From: CAYOBW01 sp964402115 | GTDB taxonomy: Bacteria > Verrucomicrobiota > Kiritimatiellia > UBA8416 > CAYOBW01 | Direction of reading: 5' to 3' | Length of the DNA stretch: 50,099 nucleotides | NCBI GenBank assembly: GCA_964402115.1 | Contig: CAYOBW010000016.1 | Coordinates: forward strand, 1 to 50,099 | Shown here: positions 8,301 through 15,674 of the stretch, piece after piece | Position numbering within the stretch: the stretch's first letter is position 1 | Layout of the letters: every line of letters begins with the position of its first letter | The notes under the pieces: model-generated | What the model saw: the letters and a program-made list of their open reading frames with translations, nothing else | The model's database searches: none | What the model was told of the DNA's origin: nothing | Position numbers and translations under genes: made by a program

Positions 8301-9416
8301 TCACTTGCCTTTGGCCTGCGCAGAGGCAGAAGTGTCGACTTGAGCCAGCGCGTAGGACTTCGTGTCCTTCCAGACGCCCGCGAGGTGGCCGTTCTTGAGG
8401 CGGCGGTTGGCGGCGACGAGGATGACGACGTCCATCAAGAAGGCAGCCATGGCCACGGGGAGCTTGAGCAGCGCGCGAAGCGGGGAGAGGTTCCGCAGGC
8501 GTTTGAATCGGACCGCGAAAGCGCCGGGATACATGACCCACGCCCCGCCCTGTTTCACTCGCTCCCCGATCAGTGCACGGAACCAATCCGGATCCCGCAG
8601 GTTGTCCTCGGCGATGATCTGGCCGGCATCCCTCTCGCCGACCCGGGGCCTGATGTAGTCGCGAAGATAGCTGTAGATCGCATGCGCGATCTGCTGGCGG
8701 CGCTGATTGTTGAAGATATCCACGATGCGCGTGTAGGACTCGAAGACATGTGACGCGTTGGGCGCGCGGACGATCCGCAGGTTGTCGGCAGGCTGGGTGA
8801 ACAAGTTCGTGCAGACCATGTGCTTGACGAAACCGTCTTCGGCGATGAGGCCAGCCGGCATGTGGATCCGCCTGAGCAGGGGTCCGCGGGCACCATACAG
8901 CTGCCCCGTCAGTTGTGCCGGGGCGGCTTGGGTCATCTGGCCGATGGCGAGCGAAATGCGATCGAAGATGGTCTTGTGCGTCTTGAAGAGGACGTGCTTC
9001 TGCGGCAGGTCGGTGGCGATGCCGGCGTGCGGGGTCTGTTCCAGCACGAGCAGCATGTTCTTCAGCGTATCTGGGTGGGTGAACCGGATGTCCGCGTCCA
9101 TCAGGAACACGTAGTCGGCCGCCGGGTCGCTGAATCGATGAACGAATTGATTCCAGGCATTGGCCTTGCCGGGTTCAGCCAGGGTATGTACCCGCCACAC
9201 GAACCTGTCGGCCGGCAAGGCGGCGGCGCCCGCCGACAGGGCTTCGGCAGCGACCTCTGCCGTATGGTCCGAGCAGCCGTTGGGTACGACCACCACTTCC
9301 AACCGGTGCGCAGATCCCGCCAACTCCCGGACAAGGCTTTGCTCCAACAGCGAGCGGAGCGTGGACCCGATTACCTCCGACTCATTCCACGCCAAGACGC
9401 CGACAGTAACGAGCAT
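8301..9416 (-). CDS. GT2-family glycosyltransferase with C-terminal membrane segment
   Basis: 371 residues. It opens VTVGVLAWNESEVIGSTL and continues VVVPNGCSDHTAEVA (GT2 N-E and nucleotide motifs), then FLMDADIRF (D-x-D metal site) and EDGFVKHM (E-D-G of the catalytic region). A hydrophobic stretch LPVAMAAFLMDVVILVAA near residues 322-340 suggests membrane attachment. GGGGAG lies ahead of the ATG at 9416. It is convergent with the plus-strand glycosyltransferase unit and follows the response-regulator gene on the same strand by 137 bases. The sugar added is unknown. Confidence 0.85.
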   Translation of the reverse strand: MLVTVGVLAWNESEVIGSTLRSLLEQSLVRELAGSAHRLEVVVVPNGCSDHTAEVAAEALSAGAAALPADRFVWRVHTLAEPGKANAWNQFVHRFSDPAADYVFLMDADIRFTHPDTLKNMLLVLEQTPHAGIATDLPQKHVLFKTHKTIFDRISLAIGQMTQAAPAQLTGQLYGARGPLLRRIHMPAGLIAEDGFVKHMVCTNLFTQPADNLRIVRAPNASHVFESYTRIVDIFNNQRRQQIAHAIYSYLRDYIRPRVGERDAGQIIAEDNLRDPDWFRALIGERVKQGGAWVMYPGAFAVRFKRLRNLSPLRALLKLPVAMAAFLMDVVILVAANRRLKNGHLAGVWKDTKSYALAQVDTSASAQAKGK

Positions 9417-9553
9417 GTGTGACTCCCCTGACCTCCAGCCATTCTAACCCCGGCCACCGTACGCGGGCAATGTCAATGTGGGGTGAGGGCTGCATCGATG
9501 CATCGGCAGTGGGCGGCAGACTGACGACCCACGCGGCAGGCGAGCCACCTGCA

Positions 9554-10246
9554 CTACAGGACTTCCGAGTGGCTCCAGTTCGGGAAGAAGTCTATCCCCA
9601 ATGCGGATTTCAAGGCATAGAGGACCACGAATACCAGCAGTCCCACAAAGAGCGCGGCTGCCAGGACGGTCACCAGTCCCAGCAAGGAGACCGCCAGCAG
9701 TTTGACGGGAGACTCGTACGGGGCCGCCGATCGCGACAGCAGTCTGTGCAGTGAGCTGCGCAGGTCCGCATTGTCCTTTCCAAGCCCCGCGTAGCGCGCG
9801 GCCGACGCATGCAGCCGCGTGGCATCCTCCACGGCCTGGAGCAGTTCCCCGAGGCAGACGGGCTTGGTGAGGTAGCGGCACACGCCACTGCGGTTAATGG
9901 CTGCGAGAATCGTCTCGCGATCATCGCATCCCGTCAGCAGGATTCGCGAAACCAGAGGGTGCGACTGACGCATGCGCACGAGGAAATCCAGGCCGTTCTC
10001 GCCTGGCATGAGGTGGTCGCACACGACCACCTGGATGGGGTGCTCCAGCAGCAAGGCATCCGCTTCGCGCGTGTTCCGGGCATAGATCGCGTTGAATCGG
10101 GCGCCAAGCGCAACCTGCACCACGCGCTGGAGGGCTTCCTCGTCATCAACCACGAGCACCGTGTGTTGCGTTCCGTGGGGGCAGGAACACAATTCTGTGC
10201 CGTGGGCGGGAAGGACGCCATGAGGGCCGTTGACATCGTTTGTCAT
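9554..10246 (-). CDS. response regulator receiver protein with C-terminal membrane helix
   Basis: 230 residues. A full receiver domain spans about 28-142: acidic pair at D34-D35, phospho-acceptor D77 in CDHLMPGENG, T105, and K128 in LTKP. No DNA-binding domain follows. Instead a short coiled region leads to a strongly hydrophobic stretch (about 182-212) and a 20-residue tail ending near GIDFFPNWSH. Response regulators rarely end in a membrane helix, so this one probably acts at the membrane by protein contact. It lies next to EPS genes, divergent from uridine kinase. The N-terminal 27 residues with CSCPHG are unusual; an internal start is possible. Confidence 0.85.
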   Translation of the reverse strand: MTNDVNGPHGVLPAHGTELCSCPHGTQHTVLVVDDEEALQRVVQVALGARFNAIYARNTREADALLLEHPIQVVVCDHLMPGENGLDFLVRMRQSHPLVSRILLTGCDDRETILAAINRSGVCRYLTKPVCLGELLQAVEDATRLHASAARYAGLGKDNADLRSSLHRLLSRSAAPYESPVKLLAVSLLGLVTVLAAALFVGLLVFVVLYALKSALGIDFFPNWSHSEVL

Positions 10247-10482
10247 TCAAGCGCTCTTATATCGCACGCCACAGGGCCTGAGAAGACAGAACTGAGCGCA
10301 CAGGGCGCAGCATCGCCTGTAGGGGTCCAGGCCTCTATCCCGAAGCGGATCCCGTGGGAGCTCCCGAGTTGCCGGATTGCGTCGGACCGCAGTGGTGCGG
10401 CGAAGCGTAAGAGGAGACCTTCTTCCCGCTCCTCCGCGGTTTTCCCTTGCGGGGAACGCGGGGTGGGGCGACACTCCCGTCT

Positions 10483-11106
10483 ATGCATCGGCCGCTTATC
10501 GTGGGGATTGCGGGTGGGTCAGGTTCCGGCAAGACGACGCTGGCCAACGGTCTGCGGGAGTTGACGGCGGATGTCGGGGGTGTCGTGGTCTCGCAGGACG
10601 ACTACTACCTGGGCTTGCCGGATGGAATTTCCCCCGACGAGTACAATTTCGACGATCCGGCCGCGTTGGATCTCGCCGGGTTGGCGAAGGACCTTGACGC
10701 CTTGAAGGCCGGGCGGTCCGTGCCGCTGCCCATCTACGATTTCGCGCTGCATCGCCGGGCGGGAGCCGTGCGGCGTGTTGGCCCCGTCCCTCTGATCATT
10801 GTCGAGGGACTGTTCATTTTCGTTACGCCGGCGCTGCGGGATGTCTTCGATCTGCGCTTCTTCGTGGATGTCCCGGCTGAGGAGCGTTTGCTGCGCCGGT
10901 TGCGGCGTGATGTGCGGGAGCGCGGTCGGAGCGAGGCGGAGATCCTGGCGCAGTGGAATCGAGAGGTCGAACCCATGTATGCGAAACATGTGCAGCCCAC
11001 GCGCCAGTGCGCGCACGTTGTGCTGGAGCTCCTGCACCCCGACGAGCGCGTCTATTGCGAGAAGGTGGTCGCCATGTGGCAGGCCGTGGAGGATCGGTTG
11101 CGCTGA
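10483..11106 (+). CDS. udk: uridine kinase
   Basis: 207 residues. GIAGGSGSGKTT (8-19) is the P-loop, VVVSQDDYYLG supplies the conserved D-D-Y-Y, YNFDDPAALD and PIYDF are the uridine-binding signatures of the Udk/URK family, and IIVEGLFIF is Walker B-like. It phosphorylates uridine or cytidine with a nucleoside triphosphate, feeding the UTP/UDP-sugar pool. The ATG at 10483 is preferred over an upstream in-frame GTG because the family starts just before the P-loop. It is convergent and exactly abutting with the minus-strand EPS operon end (TGA|TCA). It stands alone between opposite-strand genes. The 236 bases upstream contain no supported gene. Confidence 0.9.
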   Translation: MHRPLIVGIAGGSGSGKTTLANGLRELTADVGGVVVSQDDYYLGLPDGISPDEYNFDDPAALDLAGLAKDLDALKAGRSVPLPIYDFALHRRAGAVRRVGPVPLIIVEGLFIFVTPALRDVFDLRFFVDVPAEERLLRRLRRDVRERGRSEAEILAQWNREVEPMYAKHVQPTRQCAHVVLELLHPDERVYCEKVVAMWQAVEDRLR

Positions 11107-12537
11107 TCAGGCGCCGGCATCCGGTTCCCGGGAAAGCGCGTCCAGGAATCTCCCTGTCAGCGTTTGCAGGACGGTCCGCAGATCCTCTGCCAGCGAGCGA
11201 TAGCGCTCGTAGTACAGAGCCTGTACGGTCTCCGCCGCCCGGTCGCCGGATCCGATGTGCCGGGTGTGGTAGCCGAGCGCGGCGGGGAAGTAGTTGTGCA
11301 GCCGCTTGCGCAAGGCCTGATCGCGTTCCGGATGCAGGAGGGCGTGCCCGCAGAGCCAGAGGCGGCCCAGTGCTGCGAGCGCCAGCAAAGGGAAGAGGTC
11401 CAGGCTGAGGCCGACAAACACCCGCGCCAAGCGCGAGTGTGCGTTCAGGGTTGTCCAGAATGGGAAACGCACGAGGCGCCCTCCCGGGCCCAACCGCCGG
11501 GAGCGTCGATAGCGGCCGAGCCGCCCCAGGTGGATCAGGGGATAGAGCAGGACGAAGGGGATGGTCTGGGCGAGCGCCAGAGCGACCGCGAGCGCCCAGC
11601 CTGCCAGCCCCCGCAGGAGGTCTTTGACAGGGGCATGGGCCCGGAGGTGTGCAAGCAGCCATGGCTCAGCGACCTCGATGACGGCGCCGTCGGCTGGGGC
11701 GATCACGCGCGAGCCGCTGACGATCTTGCCCTTGATTTCGAGATTCCGCCCCAGATACGTGCCGTCGAGCACGACGGATTCCGCGAGCTCCGTTTGCCGG
11801 TCGACGATCACGTGATTCCCGATAACCACATTCGGCCCGACCACGGCCATGGGGTGTATGCGGCAGTCGTTGCCGATAATGAGCGGCGGGCGCAGTTCAA
11901 CCGACGGCAGAATCTGAACGTTGGACCCGATCGAGGATCCGTCCAGCTTCAGATAGCCCTGGGACACATAGAGGCTGCTCTCGCCGCCGACGAGGCGCAT
12001 GTTCAGGTCGTAATAGGCCTGCACATCGCGGATCGTCAGCGGGCTGAGGCCCAGGTCGGCCCACACCCCTTTCGCGGCAAGCGGGGAGCCGCGCAGAAAG
12101 GCCTGGATCTCCGGGAACTGCCGGCTGAGCAGGCAGACGGTTCCGATCTCGTCCTGGAACAGCCATGGGCCGCCCTCGTCCGGCCGGGGCCAGGGCGGCG
12201 GGCCAAGGCGCCGCGGGAAGAGCGGTCCGCAAATGTAGAGCAGGCCCGTCCGCCATTGCTCTGGAGAACGGCGCAGATAGGCCGCAGGGTCGGCGGTGTT
12301 CTTCAGGAACCCGTAGTCCGCTTTCAGTCCCCAGCGGCTGCCATCGCCGCAATACGCCTCGACCTCGTCGGCCCCGTCCCCGAGCACCAGTCGCACTTCC
12401 TCAACGCCCAATGCAGACGCCCATTCCAGCCAGTGCTCCAGGAGTGGCTTGCCACCGACAGGCGCCAGGCACCAGGGTCGATCTCCCAGTTCGAGCCCCC
12501 ACGCCGCCGGCGTACCGGTATGGAACACGGCCTTCAT
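11107..12537 (-). CDS. fusion: degenerate nucleotidyltransferase, left-handed beta-helix, degenerate sugar-phosphate transferase
   Basis: 476 residues. Residues 1-150 resemble a sugar-nucleotidyltransferase (APVGGKPLLEHWL) but lack the usual G-x-G-T-R-L loop. Residues about 185-275 have hexapeptide-type repeats (IIGNDCRIHP, VVGPNVVIGNHVIV). A membrane helix lies at about 310-336. Residues 340-462 follow the order of WcaJ-type sugar-phosphate transferases: RRLGPGGRLVRFPF, then GLSLDLFPLL, then a C-terminal YYERYRSLAEDLRTVLQTL. The usual Asp-Glu dyad is D380-L381 and the V-G-P-R-P motif is gone. I infer a regulatory or scaffold protein rather than an active enzyme. Overlaps the STAS gene by ATGA and is last in the operon. 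Confidence 0.7.
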   Translation of the reverse strand: MKAVFHTGTPAAWGLELGDRPWCLAPVGGKPLLEHWLEWASALGVEEVRLVLGDGADEVEAYCGDGSRWGLKADYGFLKNTADPAAYLRRSPEQWRTGLLYICGPLFPRRLGPPPWPRPDEGGPWLFQDEIGTVCLLSRQFPEIQAFLRGSPLAAKGVWADLGLSPLTIRDVQAYYDLNMRLVGGESSLYVSQGYLKLDGSSIGSNVQILPSVELRPPLIIGNDCRIHPMAVVGPNVVIGNHVIVDRQTELAESVVLDGTYLGRNLEIKGKIVSGSRVIAPADGAVIEVAEPWLLAHLRAHAPVKDLLRGLAGWALAVALALAQTIPFVLLYPLIHLGRLGRYRRSRRLGPGGRLVRFPFWTTLNAHSRLARVFVGLSLDLFPLLALAALGRLWLCGHALLHPERDQALRKRLHNYFPAALGYHTRHIGSGDRAAETVQALYYERYRSLAEDLRTVLQTLTGRFLDALSREPDAGA

Positions 12538-12875
12538 ACGCTGGCCCTGAGCGCCTCCTCGGTGGAGTCGAAGATCTCGAAAATCTTGTAGGCGCGGGTG
12601 ATCTCGAACACGATGCGGGCCTTCTTCTGCAGGCGCGCGATGCGGATGTCTCCGCCTTGCTCGCTCACCCGCTTGAGCATGGCGATCAAGACCCCCAACC
12701 CCGCGCTGTCGATGAAGTCCATCGCGGCCAGATCCAGCACGATCTGGCGGACAGAGTCGTTCTCGTTCTGCCAGCGGGAGAACTGATCCCGAAAGGAATC
12801 CACGCTGGCAGCGTTCAAAGCACCGCTGACGGTGACGAGCCCGCGGCCCTCCCGCACCTCAAGACGCACATTCAT
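12534..12875 (-). CDS. STAS-domain protein (anti-sigma-factor antagonist type)
   Basis: 113 residues, a single STAS domain of the SpoIIAA/RsbV size. The phosphorylation motif DFIDSAGLG is intact, with S57 as the predicted target. In known partner-switching systems such a protein is phosphorylated by a HATPase kinase and dephosphorylated by a PP2C phosphatase. Both activities are predicted in the regulator encoded two genes upstream (13623-15674). No sigma-factor or free anti-sigma gene is seen here. A good ribosome site (GGGGGA) precedes the start, 20 bases after the WcaJ-like gene. Confidence 0.9.
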   Translation of the reverse strand: MNVRLEVREGRGLVTVSGALNAASVDSFRDQFSRWQNENDSVRQIVLDLAAMDFIDSAGLGVLIAMLKRVSEQGGDIRIARLQKKARIVFEITRAYKIFEIFDSTEEALRASV

Positions 12876-12895
12876 ACCATCCCCCTTCTTGCTTG

Positions 12896-13630
12896 CTAGT
12901 AGGCTCCGCGGCCGAGCAGGACCGCGGGCACGGTCTTCAAGAGAATCACGATGTCATTCCAGAGACTCTGACTGTGGATGTACTGCATGTCCAACCGCAC
13001 CTGTTCCTTGAAGGGAATCTCGGAACGGCCCTGGATCTGCCACAGGCAGGTGAGACCGGGCTTGGCGTGCAACCGTTTCCGCTCCTCCAGGGTGTACTGC
13101 GCCACTTCGCGCGGGACGGGGGGGCGCGGACCCACCAGCGCCAGGTCCCCGAGCAGGACATTCAGGAATTGCGGCATTTCGTCGATGCTGAACCGCCGGA
13201 TGAAGCGGCCGACGCGGGTGATGCGCGGATCCCGTTTCATCTTGAATATGACCCCGTCCCCCGATTCGTTCTGCGCCACGAGCGTATCCTTGAGTTTGTC
13301 GGCATTGCGCACCATGGAGCGGAACTTGTAGAACTTGAACAAGCGGCCATACTGTCCGACGCGGGTCTGGGCAAAGAGCACCGGCCAGCCATCCTCCAGC
13401 ACAATGGCCAGCCCCACCGCGAAGAACAGCGGAGACAGCAGCAGGAGTCCGGCCGTCGCGCCGACGATGTCGATCGTGCGCTTGCACAGGAACAGGCTGC
13501 GCAGGCTCAACTCCCACGCGGCCAGTTTGAGGGCCTGCCGCCGTCGCAGGCGGCGGACGCTGGCCTGCGAGACGGGCAAGGCCAGCGTCTTGAACAGCTC
13601 CATGCGAGCCTGGTAGATGGATTCACTCAT
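12896..13630 (-). CDS. WcaJ/RfbP-type undecaprenyl-phosphate sugar-phosphate transferase
   Basis: 244 residues, the catalytic unit of the polyprenyl phosphosugar transferase family without the N-terminal CoA-binding-like module. It has a membrane segment at about 58-78, KFYKFRSM at 99-106, FSIDEMPQFLNVL with catalytic D150-E151, LVGPRPPVP at 165-173, PGLTCLWQIQGR at 191-202 and the typical end LLGRGAY. It should transfer a sugar-1-phosphate from a UDP-sugar to undecaprenyl phosphate at the inner membrane, starting EPS repeat-unit synthesis. The start overlaps the preceding regulator gene by 8 bases, so the two are coupled. Contrast the degenerate copy in the last gene of the operon. Confidence 0.92.
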   Translation of the reverse strand: MSESIYQARMELFKTLALPVSQASVRRLRRRQALKLAAWELSLRSLFLCKRTIDIVGATAGLLLLSPLFFAVGLAIVLEDGWPVLFAQTRVGQYGRLFKFYKFRSMVRNADKLKDTLVAQNESGDGVIFKMKRDPRITRVGRFIRRFSIDEMPQFLNVLLGDLALVGPRPPVPREVAQYTLEERKRLHAKPGLTCLWQIQGRSEIPFKEQVRLDMQYIHSQSLWNDIVILLKTVPAVLLGRGAY

Positions 13631-15674
13631 GGGAAGCGCTCCCTTTCCCCTCCGCCGCCGACTCTACACGGAAGGCTCGGTCCACGACATACAATATTGC
13701 ATTCTCCCGATCGCGGCGGACGACGTCAATATGCTTCGCGATCGAGCGGATGATGCGCAGTCCGCGGCCCCGGTCGGAGTTGTTGGGTTGCCGCAGCGAA
13801 AACGCCAGTCGATCCTGGAAGTCCCATTCCCGTCCGTCGTCGCGGAACAGCAGCCAGGCCTGTCGATCCGTCAGACGCAGCTGGAGGCCGATGCGGGAGT
13901 CCGGCGGGGCTTTGGCGTGGTCCACCACGTTGGCGCCATGCTCCATGACGAGCAACTGCGCCGCGCAGGTTGCCTCCGCGGACCACCCTTCCTGGCACAG
14001 GATGCGTTCGACTGCATTGGCGAGTTCAGCCACCTGCGCATGCGTGGGCGCAATCGCCCGGTCAAGACGGAGCCCGGCTGGGTCGAGTGTGCGCACCACG
14101 AGCAGCGTGCAATCGTCCTGGTCCAGCTGATACCCCTGACCGGCCAGGCGGCTCAGCGTATCGCGGGCCGGATCCACGCTGGCCGGCTGGCGCGCCACGG
14201 TTGCCAGGAGCGCGCCAAGGTTCTCCGAGCCGCAGGATTCGCCGCCATCCGCCTGCCGCGCCTCGAGCAGGCCGTCGGTGAAGACGAACATGGCAGCGCC
14301 CGGCGGAAGGGTCGTCTGCACTTCGCTTCCGGCGGAGTAGGGGTCTGCGCCGCTGCCCGACGGGAGACCGATCGGTAATCCGCCGCGGTCGGGAAACGGG
14401 AGCGTCGCGCCGCCGTGAGCGTCGAATACCAGCGGCATGGGATGGCCACAATTGAAGGCGACGCACTGCCGTCCCTCGGCGTCGAAGACCACAATGAACA
14501 GGGTAGCGTAGACTTCCGGGTTGGTGACGTAGTAGCGGAAGCGGCGGTGGATCTCGTTGCACATCGCTGCCGGCCCGCGATCGGCATACTCCTTGGCGAC
14601 TTCGCTCACGAGGGCCTTGAGCAGCGTGGAAATCATGGCCGGGCCCACCCCGTGTCCGGCGACGTCGCCGACATAGACGCACACACGATCGTTCGGCAAA
14701 CGGATGGTGTCGAAGACGTCGCCGCCGACGCTCATGCTGGATTGGTAAGCGCTGCGGACTTCGATGGACCGGCCGAAAAACGGATCCGTGGCCAGGAGTT
14801 TCCGTTGCAGGGCTCCGGCGGCATCCAACTCATGCACCATGCGGGTCTGCCAATGACGGAGTTCGTCGTTCTGCCGCTTGAGCTGAAGCGCGTTGCGCAC
14901 ACGGGCCAGGAGCTCGCGGGCATGGAACGGCTTACGGATGTAGTCGAACGCGCCCAGTACAAAGGCGTGTTCGACGTTCTCCACGGTCGAGCGCGCGGTG
15001 ACAATGATGACGGCCACATGGCACGTGACCGGATCCTCGGTCAACCGCCGGCACACCTCGAAGCCGGACAAGCCCGGCATCATGACATCCACCAGGGCGA
15101 GATCCGGGGCCGTCTCCCGCGCCAGATCGAGCGCGCGCTCGCCGTTGTCGGCTTCGGTGACCTTCGCACCGTTTTCGGTGAGGAGCTTGCGCAGAAACTG
15201 CCGGTTCGCCAGCATGTCGTCGACGACGAGAATCCGCCCCGCCAGGCGCGGTGAGCCGGGGAGCGACGCCACGCCGCCTGGCGCCAGCGCCGGAGTCCAG
15301 CTGAGCTGCCATCTGTCAAGGCGCATCGTCAACTCGCCGCAACGCGCGATGTCGCCCTTCTTCGCACAGTTGCTCAGCTCATCGCCAACCACGGAGATCT
15401 CGGGAGACCCCGCCGTACCGCCCATGCCCAGCAACGAGTGGGCCTGTTCGCGGATACCGTTGACATCGCCAGTCGCAATGGCATCGCGCAGGGCGTAAAT
15501 GGCCAGCCTGATCTGCTCGGCAAACAGGCGCAGGAGTTCGTCGCCCACGCCGTCCGACGTCGTGCGAAACGCTTCCGCGCGAGACGCGAGGTCCGGTATC
15601 AGGTCCTGAAACCATGTGATGCTCAGCTCCTGGTCCGGGGGCCGCAGGCTGTCGCACGTTTCCGGGGGCGTCAT
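13623..15674 (-). CDS. Hpt-REC-PP2C(RsbU)-HATPase multidomain partner-switch regulator
   Basis: 683 residues with four units in order. An Hpt-like helical domain is at about 40-125, with H79 in QAHSLLGMGGTAG. A receiver domain spans about 147-265 (D152-D153, phospho-acceptor D196 in LVDVMMPG, K248 in RKPF). An SpoIIE/RsbU-type PP2C phosphatase at about 305-510 has metal Asp residues in GGDVFD and GDVAGHG. A RsbW-like HATPase at about 545-670 has N-box MEHGANVVDHA, then DDGREWD and RGRGLRII. Phosphatase and kinase for a STAS protein thus sit on one chain, under receiver control. AGGAG precedes the ATG at 15674, which overlaps the glycogen phosphorylase stop. Probable targets are the STAS protein at 12534-12875 and the STAS-tailed transferase at 31934-33412. 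Confidence 0.88.
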   Translation of the reverse strand: MTPPETCDSLRPPDQELSITWFQDLIPDLASRAEAFRTTSDGVGDELLRLFAEQIRLAIYALRDAIATGDVNGIREQAHSLLGMGGTAGSPEISVVGDELSNCAKKGDIARCGELTMRLDRWQLSWTPALAPGGVASLPGSPRLAGRILVVDDMLANRQFLRKLLTENGAKVTEADNGERALDLARETAPDLALVDVMMPGLSGFEVCRRLTEDPVTCHVAVIIVTARSTVENVEHAFVLGAFDYIRKPFHARELLARVRNALQLKRQNDELRHWQTRMVHELDAAGALQRKLLATDPFFGRSIEVRSAYQSSMSVGGDVFDTIRLPNDRVCVYVGDVAGHGVGPAMISTLLKALVSEVAKEYADRGPAAMCNEIHRRFRYYVTNPEVYATLFIVVFDAEGRQCVAFNCGHPMPLVFDAHGGATLPFPDRGGLPIGLPSGSGADPYSAGSEVQTTLPPGAAMFVFTDGLLEARQADGGESCGSENLGALLATVARQPASVDPARDTLSRLAGQGYQLDQDDCTLLVVRTLDPAGLRLDRAIAPTHAQVAELANAVERILCQEGWSAEATCAAQLLVMEHGANVVDHAKAPPDSRIGLQLRLTDRQAWLLFRDDGREWDFQDRLAFSLRQPNNSDRGRGLRIIRSIAKHIDVVRRDRENAILYVVDRAFRVESAAEGKGSASHE

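Noticed and set aside
9491..9502. 12-bp palindrome TGCATCGATGCA between the response-regulator and GT2 genes
   Set aside because: A 12-bp palindrome is expected by chance several times in 50 kb and it has no clear promoter beside it.
11164..12591. 475-codon open frame opposite the nucleotidyltransferase/beta-helix fusion
   Set aside because: Antisense shadow; composition is low-complexity and no family pattern is seen.
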